Below are positions 24,971-33,648 of a stretch of DNA of 64,000 nucleotides, piece by piece. How positions within the stretch are numbered: the first letter of the stretch is position 1; every line of letters starts with the position of its first letter. The stretch is from Sphingomonas glacialis (GTDB taxonomy: Bacteria; Pseudomonadota; Alphaproteobacteria; Sphingomonadales; Sphingomonadaceae). Under the pieces are notes generated by a model. That model made no database searches. It saw nothing but the letters and a program-made list of their open reading frames with translations, and had not been told where the DNA came from. Made by a program: the position numbers and the translations under genes. The DNA lies in NCBI RefSeq assembly GCF_006439055.1, contig NZ_RCZC01000013.1, forward strand, positions 17,965 through 81,964, given 5' to 3'.

Positions 24971-25831
24971 TTAATTGGCAGACCGAACGGTGTCGGCGTC
25001 CAACTTGCGTGCCAGATCGGTGAGGCTGTCAGCATAGATGTCGACAAATGGCTCCTGCGTTTTGTCGGCCTTCGTGTCCGGACCCAGTTCGCCAGGCCGA
25101 GCGATATACGCGGTCCTGAATCCGGACGCTTTCGCCGCCTTTAAGTCGATCTTGTGCGCTGAAACCATCAGGATGGCGCCGGCCGGAACGCCCAGATAGG
25201 TCGACGCGGCCTGATAGACTTCTGGCGAGGGCTTGTACGCGTGAACCAGTTCGCCGCTCAAAACCGCGTCGAACGTCAGACCCGTTCGTTTGGTGGTCGC
25301 GATGGTGGCGGCCATACCGGCGTTGGAAAGCGCGGCGACGATCGCCCTGCGTCGGAGCAAGGCGAGTCCGTCGACGCTATCCGGCCACGCTACCATCTGG
25401 CCCCACAGTGAGAGCAGTTCGATCCGGTCGCGGTTATCGAGCCTGGCGTTCAATCCGCGACCTGCAACCGTCGCGTCCAGCGCTTCTCGAAGAAGTTGGC
25501 CAACCGGTACCCACGCGCGCTTACCGCTGACGATTGCCAAGCCATTCGTTGCGGCACGGGTGTTCCAATCGGCAAGGAAGCCCACCCACTCGAACTTTGT
25601 GCCCTTCCGCTTGTCGATAGCCGCGGTGACGCGGGCGAACGGCGCCGAGTAGTCGACGAGCGTTCCCTGAACGTCGAATGTGATCGCCTTGATGCCTGCG
25701 CCCGAGAAAGGTGCTTCCTGCGCGTAGCTGGTAGTGTTTGCAAAAGGGATGGCGACCATCGTCGCCGCGACGGCAATAAGCCGTTGTCGAGTGCTCGAAA
25801 TGTTCCGACCTACGTTCTGGTGTTTGCGCAT
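24971..25831 (-). CDS. Exported haloacid-dehalogenase type II-like hydrolase
   Basis: 286 residues from an ATG preceded by GGAAAGAAC; the longer frame upstream overlaps the divergent LysR start and is rejected. Residues 1-38 look like a signal peptide or Tat-like leader ending SYAQ, so the enzyme is probably periplasmic. HAD type II residues are visible: nucleophile Asp53 (TFDVQGTL), Ser in ALSNAG, Lys in YKPSPEVY, and the motif VSAHKIDLKAA, where a His replaces the Asn of classical L-2-haloacid dehalogenases. It may act on other 2-haloacids or phosphoesters. A LysR gene is divergently transcribed 122 bases away and probably regulates it. Confidence 0.82.
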   Translation of the reverse strand: MRKHQNVGRNISSTRQRLIAVAATMVAIPFANTTSYAQEAPFSGAGIKAITFDVQGTLVDYSAPFARVTAAIDKRKGTKFEWVGFLADWNTRAATNGLAIVSGKRAWVPVGQLLREALDATVAGRGLNARLDNRDRIELLSLWGQMVAWPDSVDGLALLRRRAIVAALSNAGMAATIATTKRTGLTFDAVLSGELVHAYKPSPEVYQAASTYLGVPAGAILMVSAHKIDLKAAKASGFRTAYIARPGELGPDTKADKTQEPFVDIYADSLTDLARKLDADTVRSAN

Positions 25832-25953
25832 CGATCTATGTTCTTTCCGAATGGGACCGCAGCGGGTCGATGCGCGTAAGACTATGCGATCAGGGGGGTA
25901 GGCCACGAACACCGTTATTGCCTTTAGGTTCTGCATATGCGCAGAGTCTCCCA

Positions 25954-26844
25954 ATGGATTGGGAGGACGTGAAACACTTCCTGGAGGTCGCCGAAGCGGG
26001 CAGCACGCTTGCTGCGGGCCGGCGCCTGGGAGTGAGCCAGACGACTGCGGCCCGGCGAGTGGCAAGTTTGGAACGCTCAATTGGCGTACGGTTGTTCGAT
26101 CGGGGCCCGGCAGGCTACGCGCTGACGCCGGACGGTGTCGCGTTGCACCAACGCGCGCGAGAGGCCGCGGATGCGATATGTGGATTCGAGGAGCAGGCGT
26201 CGTCCCTTGCCCGCACCGTCGGTGGTGTGGTTCGCGTCACCGTCGTCGAGACATTGGCCGTGACGGTGTTGGCTCCGGTCTTTCGCGATCTCGCTGTCGC
26301 GCATCCGCATATCACGATCGACCTCGACACAAGTAGCGAGCCGCGCGACCTGGCGTCAGGCGCCGCCGATATAGCGATACGGTCGTCGGCCAGCCCACTT
26401 GGAGCCGGTTTGGTTGGCCGGCGCATCGGCGATGATCCCTGGTCGCTGTATTGCAGCCGGAGCTATGCCGAGACGCACGGTCGCCCCGCAAGCATTTCTG
26501 AAATCAAGGGGCATCCCCTGATCGGCGGAGGTGGCACCCATGTCTGGGAGCACTATCGCAAGTGGCTAGAGACCAATGACCTCGAAGCCGCCGTTACGAT
26601 ACGCTATTCTTCGCCGGTCGGGCTGTTGGCGGCTGTGCGCGCTGGTGCTGGACTCGCCATCCTCCCATGCCTCGTTGCCGACCATGATCCCGAGTTGCTT
26701 GCGTGCCTTTCTCGTCAGTCCCCGGAAGGACACGGCATTTGGCTGCTGACGCATGAACGCCTTCGTCACGAGCCGCGGATCAGGACGGTCCTCAATACAT
26801 TGGCTGGCGAGCTGAAAAGGCTATCTCGGCATAGTCGGAATTGA
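25954..26844 (+). CDS. LysR-family transcriptional regulator
   Basis: 296 residues from an ATG at MDWEDVKHFLEVAEAGS, the normal LysR N-terminus. The helix-turn-helix (LAAGRRLGVSQTTAARRVASLE) and substrate-binding domain are complete. It is divergent from the HAD gene, the usual LysR arrangement, and likely controls it from the shared 122-base gap. The extra in-frame residues upstream have no family resemblance. Confidence 0.88.
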   Translation: MDWEDVKHFLEVAEAGSTLAAGRRLGVSQTTAARRVASLERSIGVRLFDRGPAGYALTPDGVALHQRAREAADAICGFEEQASSLARTVGGVVRVTVVETLAVTVLAPVFRDLAVAHPHITIDLDTSSEPRDLASGAADIAIRSSASPLGAGLVGRRIGDDPWSLYCSRSYAETHGRPASISEIKGHPLIGGGGTHVWEHYRKWLETNDLEAAVTIRYSSPVGLLAAVRAGAGLAILPCLVADHDPELLACLSRQSPEGHGIWLLTHERLRHEPRIRTVLNTLAGELKRLSRHSRN

Positions 26845-26928
26845 ATGATCGCGTTCCTTACCTGGCTTTCATCAGGGCCCGGTTATCCCCGGCAAGGACC
26901 CCATCCGGCCTTTCGTGCAACCTATCCC

Positions 26929-26956
26929 ACTCCCCAATCCGGTTATTCGTTAATCT
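26929..26956 (+). repeat. Dispersed intergenic repeat (copy 6, short form)
   Basis: CACTCCCCAATCCGGTTATT followed by CGTTAATC matches the right half of the repeat family. Confidence 0.45.
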
Positions 26957-27041
26957 GAATGTTTCGAAGCTTTGGGCCCCTTCTGGGGCAACCCGCCCCC
27001 GCCTCCGGAGTTACTGAGTGCCAGACCCAAGGAGATACGCG

Positions 27042-27569
27042 ATGGCCTCGACCCCCACCAAGACTGATGAGAGCAACGCTGCCAAAATCGCGCGCGGTCT
27101 GGTGGCAGGGGTGATCGCGGGCGCCGTTGCGTCCTTTGCCATGGACCGGTTCCAGGCGGCGGCATCTCCGCTACTGCCGTCGGGCGGGGGCAATTCGGAA
27201 CCGGCAACCGAAAAAGCGGCCGACGCCATAACGATGGGCATCACAGGCTATGCGATCCCTGATGCGGACAAACCGCTTGCTGGGCAGGCGGTCCATTATG
27301 CGGTCGGGATCGCGTTAGGTGCTGCTTATGGTATCGCCGCGGAGTTCCGACCTTCGGTTACCTTGGGCTTTGGTACGGCGTTCGGGCTCGGCACCGCGAC
27401 AATATTGGACGAAGTCGCGGTCCCCGCGACGGGGCTTGGCAGCCCTCCGTGGGACGCGGGGATCTCAAGCAACCTCTATTCCTATGCCTCTCATCTCGTC
27501 TTTGGCGGCGTGAGCGAAATCGTGCGCCAGCAGGTCGCGGGCACGCTGACGCCGCAGAGTGTCGGCTAA
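27042..27569 (+). CDS. DUF1440/YagU-like membrane protein
   Basis: 175 residues from an ATG after AAGGAGA. Hydrophobic segments occur at ARGLVAGVIAGAVASFAMD, AVHYAVGIALGAAYGIAAE, LGFGTAFGLGTATIL and LYSYASHLVFGGVSEIV. The pattern AMDRF in the first span and YASHLVFG near the end fits the YagU family (DUF1440), linked in enterobacteria to acid tolerance but without a defined mechanism. Stands alone, flanked by repeat copies on both sides. Confidence 0.75.
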   Translation: MASTPTKTDESNAAKIARGLVAGVIAGAVASFAMDRFQAAASPLLPSGGGNSEPATEKAADAITMGITGYAIPDADKPLAGQAVHYAVGIALGAAYGIAAEFRPSVTLGFGTAFGLGTATILDEVAVPATGLGSPPWDAGISSNLYSYASHLVFGGVSEIVRQQVAGTLTPQSVG

Positions 27570-27592
27570 GCCCTTTTCACTAGGGGCATCGA

Positions 27593-27656
27593 CGACCCAG
27601 AAGACGACGATCAGGGTGCCATGTCGGTTCCCCAACTTTGGCCACTCGTTCATCTC
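27593..27656 (+). repeat. Dispersed intergenic repeat (copy 7, long form)
   Basis: Long copy: CGACCCAGAAGACGACGATC at the left, GTTCCCCAACTTTGGCCACT then CGTTCATCTC at the right. On the opposite strand it reads MNEWPKLGNRHGTLIVVFWV, matching the equivalent reading of other copies. Confidence 0.65.
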
Positions 27657-27781
27657 GACCCGCGAGCAAGCGCAACGAGCCGCCGTCATCAATTATCCCG
27701 AAAGGGATGGGTATCCCGAAAGCCCAACCCCGGTTCTTTGCGGCACCGATCCACCTGTGTTAGTCTGCCAATACAGGATGG

Positions 27782-29428
27782 ATGGGAACCAGGGTGAGAC
27801 AGGAAAAGTATCGCGCTTGGGCTAGAGTGAACCTCACGGCACCCTTGGCATTCACGATGTTCTGCTATTTGCCGCCGGCTTTTGGCGCATCGGTGGTTTC
27901 GGCCCCCGCTTGGGCGGACCCAGTTGTAAAGACTGAGAGCGGCCTCGTCGAAGGCGTAGACACAAGAGGAACGACGTCCATCCGGATCTTCCGCGGCGTC
28001 CCTTATGCGGCAGCGCCGGTCGGCCCGCTGCGCTGGCGAGAACCCAATCCGACGAAACCGTGGAGCGGGACACTTAAGGCAAAGGCGTTCGCTCCGCGTT
28101 GCATGCAGCAGCCTCTCTATTCCGACATGCAGTTTCGCTCTCCGTCACCGAGCGAGGATTGTCTCTACCTGAACATTTGGACACCCGCGAAGATCAGTCA
28201 GGCGGCGACCGGGCTCCTACCGGTCCTGATCTATTTTCATGGCGGCGGCTTTGTGGCGGGAGATGGATCGGAGAAGCGATACGACGGCGCGGCGCTGGCC
28301 GCCCGGGGCATCGTCGTCGTCACCGTCAACTACCGCCTCGGTATGTTTGGCTTCTTCGCGCACCCCGATCTCACGGCAGAATCTCCGCATCATGCGTCGG
28401 GAAATTACGGCCTGCTCGACCAAGTAGCAGCGCTCAAGTGGGTGAAGCGCAACATCGTGGCCTTTGGCGGCGATCACAAAAAGATCACGATCGGAGGCGA
28501 GTCTGCCGGATCGATGGCGGTCAGCGCCTTGATGGCATCTCAGCTCTCGCGTGACATTATCGCGGGCGCTATCGGCGAAAGCGGCGCGATGATGCAGAAA
28601 TGGACGCCGCCCGGCAGGATCGACATCGAGCAGAAAGCCGTCGTGTTCTCCAAGGGCATCGGTGCGCCCACCCTGTCCGCCTTGCGTGCAATGTCCGCCG
28701 ACAAGTTGCTTGAGGCGCAGGGTAAGTCGGAGAGCATGTCCTTCGATCCGATCATCGATGGCTATTTCCTCACCGAGGCGCCGTCGATCACCTTCGCCGG
28801 CGGGAAGGCTGCCCATGTGCCGCTCCTCGTCGGGTCCAACTCGCAGGAAGCACCTGGGACTGCGGTGTTCGGCGACGGCACCGCGACTGTGGCCTCATAT
28901 CGCGCGGGGCTCTCACGGACGTTGGGCGACAAGGCCGACCATTTCTTTCGCCTTTATCCCGCCGCCGGCGATGCGGACGTCTTACCGGCCGCAACCGAAT
29001 TGGCGAGCGACGATTACCTCGGTCTGCCGACGTGGAAATGGTTCGATTTGCATCGGCGCACAGGCGCGCCAACCTACTATTTCCGCTACACGCACGTACG
29101 CCCCCGCTTTCTACTAGATCCCGGTAGTCAGCCAGCTTGGGGGGCAGTGCATAGCGCAGAGATTGAATATGCGCTGGGCAATCTGAACGTGAACCCGATC
29201 TACGCCTGGACCGACGCCGACCGCACTGTCTCGGGGATGATGAGCGGCTACTGGGCGAATTTCGTCAGGTTTGGTAATCCAAACGGCCCCGGCTTACCCC
29301 AATGGCCCAGAGCGACACTCGATCAGACGCGCATTCGCCGCCAGGTGATTGACCTCAAGACGCGAAGCGTGCCTTTTACTCAGCAGGAGCGCTACGTGAC
29401 CGCTGATCCAATATTGTTTATGCATTAG
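27782..29428 (+). CDS. Type-B carboxylesterase, secreted
   Basis: 548 residues. The N-terminus carries a signal peptide (hydrophobic LAFTMFCYLPPAFGASVVSA, cleaved near WAD). The carboxylesterase-B fold is complete: FRGVPYAAAPVGPLRW, SEDCLYLNIWTP, YFHGGGFVAGDG oxyanion hole, nucleophile Ser241 in GGESAGS, acid Glu in SNSQEAPG region and the C-terminal catalytic His in AVHSAEIEYALGN. Hydrolyses an ester outside the cytoplasm; the substrate is open. The start is not strongly marked; several starts within 30 bases would keep the signal peptide. Confidence 0.87.
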   Translation: MGTRVRQEKYRAWARVNLTAPLAFTMFCYLPPAFGASVVSAPAWADPVVKTESGLVEGVDTRGTTSIRIFRGVPYAAAPVGPLRWREPNPTKPWSGTLKAKAFAPRCMQQPLYSDMQFRSPSPSEDCLYLNIWTPAKISQAATGLLPVLIYFHGGGFVAGDGSEKRYDGAALAARGIVVVTVNYRLGMFGFFAHPDLTAESPHHASGNYGLLDQVAALKWVKRNIVAFGGDHKKITIGGESAGSMAVSALMASQLSRDIIAGAIGESGAMMQKWTPPGRIDIEQKAVVFSKGIGAPTLSALRAMSADKLLEAQGKSESMSFDPIIDGYFLTEAPSITFAGGKAAHVPLLVGSNSQEAPGTAVFGDGTATVASYRAGLSRTLGDKADHFFRLYPAAGDADVLPAATELASDDYLGLPTWKWFDLHRRTGAPTYYFRYTHVRPRFLLDPGSQPAWGAVHSAEIEYALGNLNVNPIYAWTDADRTVSGMMSGYWANFVRFGNPNGPGLPQWPRATLDQTRIRRQVIDLKTRSVPFTQQERYVTADPILFMH

Positions 29429-29733
29429 CGACGTCCTTCTCAGGTCGGGAAGGGCCGCTGCCGGCCGCGCAGCCTGCGGCCGTTCAGACCCATTTGTGGA
29501 CGCTCAGCGCCCTCCTCGCGCTTCCCAACTCCGGACACTCATTCATCAGATCGCGATCTACCAAGGCGCCGCTGGAATTGCGAAAACAGTGACAACCCTG
29601 CTGTTCCGAGCGACTTTTCAAACGACGGGTCTCGTGAGGAGCCGACATCCAGCTTTCCCCTCCCGGCATCGCAGAACGACCGAAAGTGGGCCGGTGGCGT
29701 AAGGCCGGTTACCCGCATAGAGCTTGAAAGGTC
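29429..29733. other. No gene; carries a long repeat copy
   Basis: Contains one long dispersed-repeat copy and no supportable gene. It separates the esterase from an MFS remnant. Confidence 0.5.
29485..29549 (+). repeat. Dispersed intergenic repeat (copy 8, long form)
   Basis: Best long copy: GACCCATTTGTGGACGCTCA at the left, then GCGCTTCCCAACTCCGGACA and CTCATTCATC. The opposite strand reads MNECPELGSARRALSVHKWV, parallel to the other long copies. Confidence 0.7.
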
Positions 29734-30014
29734 GTGATCATGTGCCTTGCTTTCTTCGGCAAGGGTTTCGGGGCGTTGGGCTGGACAGTTATCGCCGATA
29801 CCGCTCCGCGCGAGGCGATCGGCATGACAGGCGGTTTGTTCAACGGCGCGGGCAGCATAGCCGGTATACTGACGCGATCGCCGTCGGAGCAATCATCGCC
29901 TGGACCGAGGCGTATGACGGCGCGCTACTCTATGTCGAGCTGCACATGGTCGCCGCGATCGCCGCCTACTGGCTTCTCGTCGGCAAGATCGAGCGACATG
30001 CCCACACCGCCTGA
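29734..30014 (+). pseudogene. 3' remnant of an MFS transporter, one-base deletion
   Basis: Reads CLAFFGKGFGALGWTVIADT, APREAIGMTGGLFNGAGSIAGI, then loses frame. Inserting one C in ACGCGATC near 29875 gives LTPIAVGAIIAWTEAYDGAL, LYVELHMVAAIAAYWLLVG and KIERHAHTA stop. This is the last quarter of an anion:cation-symporter type MFS protein (hexuronate/glucarate-transporter-like; hallmark GWTVISDTAPREAIGLTGG, written here as GWTVIADTAPREA). The N-terminal 300 or so residues are absent. It may have been a sugar transporter of the neighbouring fructan locus. Confidence 0.75.
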
Positions 30015-30148
30015 CCGGCCCTTTCAGATGAAAACATACAGTGCGGCGCCGATGGTCAATGCCGCCGCGACGCTGGCCAAGAAATCCGGCTGGCTAAGCA
30101 CATCGATATCCATTAAAACAGTCACGGGAGTAGCGACATCCATGGCCG

Positions 30149-31570
30149 TCATTGCTCTAGGGCGACACGGGCGAAGGCAGGTGCTTCGGGAAATACGCAG
30201 CACGAATAGACCCGCTTCCCACCGTCAACGAAAATGTCCACCAGGCAGCTGTCGAAAAAGAGCTCGATGGCGATCCGTCCTTCGGTAGGATACGCGGTCA
30301 CGGTCTCAAAGGTTAGCGACCCTTCCGGGATGTCGCCGTGATCGTTGCGATTGAAGATCAGTCCAGGTTCCCGCTCATAGCGTATCGAAAGCAAGACCTC
30401 GTCTCCCGCGACAAGCACCATAGTTTCAGAGGCTCCCTCTGTGACGGTGAGCGAGACGCTCGCGTGGAACGATCCCTTCGTTGGGCCCGACGCCACCGTC
30501 AAGTCGCCCACAACGCCGCGTTGTGGCGCTTCGAATAGCTTTGCTGCTGATGCGACCGGCCGCTGACCAAGCTTCCACCGCCCCGCTTCCTCGAATACGA
30601 ACAGCGTGCGTGGCAGCGACTGCGCCCCGCGCCAAGGCTGGGTCGGGTAGAACCGGCCGGTCTGATGATTGGACATCCAGCCGATCCACAGTGGCCCAGG
30701 TTGCTCAGACGGCAGTTCCCCCCAGCTGATCGCCGCGTAGAAATCGGGCCCGAAATCGACCGTGTCGCCGTCGGCGCTGTCCCGATCAACGATAAAGCTG
30801 AACCCGTCAAACTTGCCGACGAAATATTGCGCGCCCGAACCGCCCCCGACGAAAGCCGCATCGACATCGACCTTGAGCACCCAGCGGGTCTGCAACGGAT
30901 CGTTCTGTAGCGGCACCAGCATGAGATCGGGGCATTCCCACTGGCCACTGGTCGCGCCAGCGGGGCCAAACGAACCGGTCAGCGACCAGTCGAGCAGGTT
31001 GGTCGACCGGTAGAATTGCACCTTGTGCTCGCGCGACAAAGCGACAACCATGACCCAAGCGCTGCTCGGTGCATGCCAAAATACCTTGGGGTCGCGGAAA
31101 TGCGCCATTCCCAGATCGATCACCGGATTGCCAGCATAGAAGCTAAAGGTGCGGCCGCGATCATGGCTGTAGGCAAGACACTGCCGCTGAATGTCGGCAA
31201 CGGCATCGAAGCCAGTGTAATAAGCGAGCAATGGGGGCTCTCCCCCCACCCCCAGGCCCGAGACATTGTCCCAGTCGACAATGATCGAGCCCGAAAAGAT
31301 CATCTCGCCAGCCTGCTCGGGTATCGCGACCGCGAGTTCCTCCCACGTTACAAGATCCTGGCTGACGGCGTGCCCCCAGCTCATGTGTCCCCACTGGTCG
31401 CCGTACGGGTTGTACTGGTAGAACAGGTGATATTCACCGGCGAAATACACGAGCCCGTTGGGATCGTTCATCCAGTTCCGCTGCGGCGCGAAGTGCAGCC
31501 GCGGTCGGTATCGCGCCTGATCGTCCGCTGCTCGGGCATCGACGGGATGCGAATGTGCAAGATTTTCCAT
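30149..31570 (-). CDS. Cytoplasmic GH32 fructan/sucrose hydrolase
   Basis: 473 residues from the ATG after GAGGAACGATC, no signal peptide. The GH32 triad is complete: nucleophile Asp36 in WMNDPNG, transition-state Asp160 in HFRDPKV and acid/base Glu212 in WECPD. The N-terminal five-bladed propeller is followed by the C-terminal beta-sandwich (about 340-473, ending DIFVDGGKRVYSCCVFPEAP). It releases fructose from sucrose or short fructo-oligosaccharides (beta-fructofuranosidase type). It is the last gene of the fructan operon, 46 bases after the ABC ATPase, so it likely cuts oligosaccharides brought in by that importer. Confidence 0.92.
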   Translation of the reverse strand: MENLAHSHPVDARAADDQARYRPRLHFAPQRNWMNDPNGLVYFAGEYHLFYQYNPYGDQWGHMSWGHAVSQDLVTWEELAVAIPEQAGEMIFSGSIIVDWDNVSGLGVGGEPPLLAYYTGFDAVADIQRQCLAYSHDRGRTFSFYAGNPVIDLGMAHFRDPKVFWHAPSSAWVMVVALSREHKVQFYRSTNLLDWSLTGSFGPAGATSGQWECPDLMLVPLQNDPLQTRWVLKVDVDAAFVGGGSGAQYFVGKFDGFSFIVDRDSADGDTVDFGPDFYAAISWGELPSEQPGPLWIGWMSNHQTGRFYPTQPWRGAQSLPRTLFVFEEAGRWKLGQRPVASAAKLFEAPQRGVVGDLTVASGPTKGSFHASVSLTVTEGASETMVLVAGDEVLLSIRYEREPGLIFNRNDHGDIPEGSLTFETVTAYPTEGRIAIELFFDSCLVDIFVDGGKRVYSCCVFPEAPAFARVALEQ

Positions 31571-31616
31571 GAGATCGTTCCTCGGAGATATACGGGGAGA
31601 TTTAGGGAGCGCGCGC

Positions 31617-32732
31617 TCAGCGGGCGGGCGACCGGACGGCGATGCCACCAGCGTCAAACAGATGGGCTTTCTCCGCGTCGAACTGGAGGCCGACGCGGTC
31701 ACCGACGGCGATACGGCTGGCATCTTCGCCAAGCCGAACAGCGACCGTGTCCTCTGCGCCGGGCAAGTCTAGAAACGCGAACGTGTCTGCACCCAGCCGC
31801 TCGACCATTGCGACAGTGCCAGCGAGCATCGCGCCATCGGGCGCCGTGAGACGGCAATGTTCGGGGCGAATCCCGAGCGTGACGGGACCCTCGCCCCGCG
31901 TCGCGGACGCAACGGTGTCCAGCTCTAGCAAAGGCGTATGCTCGTCCTGACCAACCAGTTTCACCGCGAGACGGCCGCTCGTCTCCTCGCACCGCGCCAC
32001 CTGCAGGAATGCCATCGTCGGGGTGCCGATAAAGCCCGCGACGAAGCGGTTGGCGGGCCGTTCGTATAGGTCGAGCGGTGCGCCGATCTGACGAATGACG
32101 CCGCCTTCTAGCACGACGATGCGGTCCGCAAGAGTCATCGCCTCGACCTGATCGTGAGTGACATAGACAACTGTATTGCGAAGCCGCTGATGCAACCGGC
32201 TGATCTCCATCCGCATCTGGATGCGCAGTGAAGCGTCGAGGTTCGACAGCGGCTCGTCGAACAGGAAGGCGTTGGGGTTGCGGACGATCGCGCGGCCGAT
32301 CGCAACGCGCTGGCGCTGCCCGCCGGAAAGCTGACTCGGCTTGTTGTCGTGCAGTTCCTCAAGCTGAAGGGTGCGTAGAGCGTCGTCGACTCGCTGCTGC
32401 CGCTCGGCGCGCGGCATCTTCGCCAGTTTCAGGCTGAAGCCGACATTTTCGGCGACGGTCATGTGCGGATAGAGCGCATAGGACTGGAATACCATGCCGA
32501 TGCGTCGCCGGGCCGGATCCCAGTCGTTGACGCGCTCGCCATCGAACAGCAGATCGCCCGAGCTGATCTCCTCAAGTCCCGCGATCATGCGCAACAGAGT
32601 CGACTTGCCGCACCCCGAGGGCCCGACCAGAACGAGGAACTCGCTCGGCGCAACCGTCAGGCTGACGCCCTTGATGATTTGGCGACCGCCATATTCTTTG
32701 TGGATGTCGCGAAGTTCTAGAGATGCAGGCAC
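31617..32732 (-). CDS. Sugar ABC transporter ATP-binding protein (MalK/UgpC-like)
   Basis: 371 residues with Walker A GPSGCGKST, signature LSGGQRQRVAIGRA, Walker B AFLFDEPLSNLD and switch His in VYVTHDQVEAM. The C-terminal 130 residues form the TOBE/regulatory domain of the CUT1 carbohydrate importers (VTLGIRPEHC). It energises the import of the sugar handled by the two permeases and the binding protein encoded just upstream. Ten bases separate it from the inner-membrane permease gene. Confidence 0.93.
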   Translation of the reverse strand: MPASLELRDIHKEYGGRQIIKGVSLTVAPSEFLVLVGPSGCGKSTLLRMIAGLEEISSGDLLFDGERVNDWDPARRRIGMVFQSYALYPHMTVAENVGFSLKLAKMPRAERQQRVDDALRTLQLEELHDNKPSQLSGGQRQRVAIGRAIVRNPNAFLFDEPLSNLDASLRIQMRMEISRLHQRLRNTVVYVTHDQVEAMTLADRIVVLEGGVIRQIGAPLDLYERPANRFVAGFIGTPTMAFLQVARCEETSGRLAVKLVGQDEHTPLLELDTVASATRGEGPVTLGIRPEHCRLTAPDGAMLAGTVAMVERLGADTFAFLDLPGAEDTVAVRLGEDASRIAVGDRVGLQFDAEKAHLFDAGGIAVRSPAR

Positions 32733-32742
32733 GTATCTACTC

Positions 32743-33648
32743 CTAACCCTTGACGCCGCTGCCGATTACGCTGCGAACGAACCAGCGCTGGAAGATGACG
32801 AAGGCGGCGAGCACAGGAACGGTGATGATCGTGGCGTAGGCCATGACGTTGCCCCATTCGGTCGTGTGCCCGAAGAATTGCTGCATTCCGACCATGAGTG
32901 GTCGCGCTGACTCGCCCGGCACAGTGATCACCGGCCAGAGATACTGGTTCCACATTGCAAGCCCCTGCAGGATGCTGACGGTCGCGAAAACCGGCTTGGA
33001 CGACGGCACGATAACATGCCGGTAGACCTGCAGGGGGGTCGCGCCGTCGATATAGGCGGCCTCGTCGAAATCCTTCGGGATGCTACGGAAGAATTGATAG
33101 AACAGGTAAATCGAGAAGGCGTTGGCGACGAATGGCAGGATCTGCACATACAGTGTGTTGAGCCAGGACCGGGTCAGGACCAGCCGACCCGCCTCAAACC
33201 CAAGCCCGGGGAGATGGGCAACTAGCAGCATCAGCGGCACGGAGATCGCCTCGAACGGAATGACGAGCAACACCACCAACAGCGACGCGACCGCCTCGCG
33301 ACCGCGCCACTGAAGCCGCGCCAGGCTGAACGCGGCCAGGCTGTTTACGATAAGACCGAGGCCGACGGTCAGAGTCGTGATGATTACCGAATTGAGGAAG
33401 AAATGCAGGATGTTGCCGTTACCGAGCACATAGGCATAGTTGGCGGTGGTTAGCTCTCCCGTCGGAACGAACGCACCGATTGACCCTGAGTGCGCGAATA
33501 TCTGCTCATTCGTGCGAAACGACGCGGTTAGCATGAACAAAAACGGAAATACGAAGACCAGGGCGAGCAGCAGCATCAGCGCGTAGAGCGCGAAACGCAG
33601 GCTCACCGATTGGTGTCGTCCGGTCGACAAGACGCTCATTTCGACCAC
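32743..33648 (-). CDS. Sugar ABC transporter permease, MalG-like
   Basis: 301 residues with six spans and the CUT1 EAA loop (FDEAAYIDGATPLQVYRHVI) that docks on the ATPase. The N-terminus LRFALYALMLLLALVFVFPFLFM is the first span (written in part as LLLALVFVFPFLFM). The gene overlaps the MalF-like gene by 13 bases, so the two inner-membrane subunits are made together. The cargo is inferred from the operon to be fructo-oligosaccharide or sucrose. Confidence 0.92.
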   Translation of the reverse strand: MVEMSVLSTGRHQSVSLRFALYALMLLLALVFVFPFLFMLTASFRTNEQIFAHSGSIGAFVPTGELTTANYAYVLGNGNILHFFLNSVIITTLTVGLGLIVNSLAAFSLARLQWRGREAVASLLVVLLVIPFEAISVPLMLLVAHLPGLGFEAGRLVLTRSWLNTLYVQILPFVANAFSIYLFYQFFRSIPKDFDEAAYIDGATPLQVYRHVIVPSSKPVFATVSILQGLAMWNQYLWPVITVPGESARPLMVGMQQFFGHTTEWGNVMAYATIITVPVLAAFVIFQRWFVRSVIGSGVKG

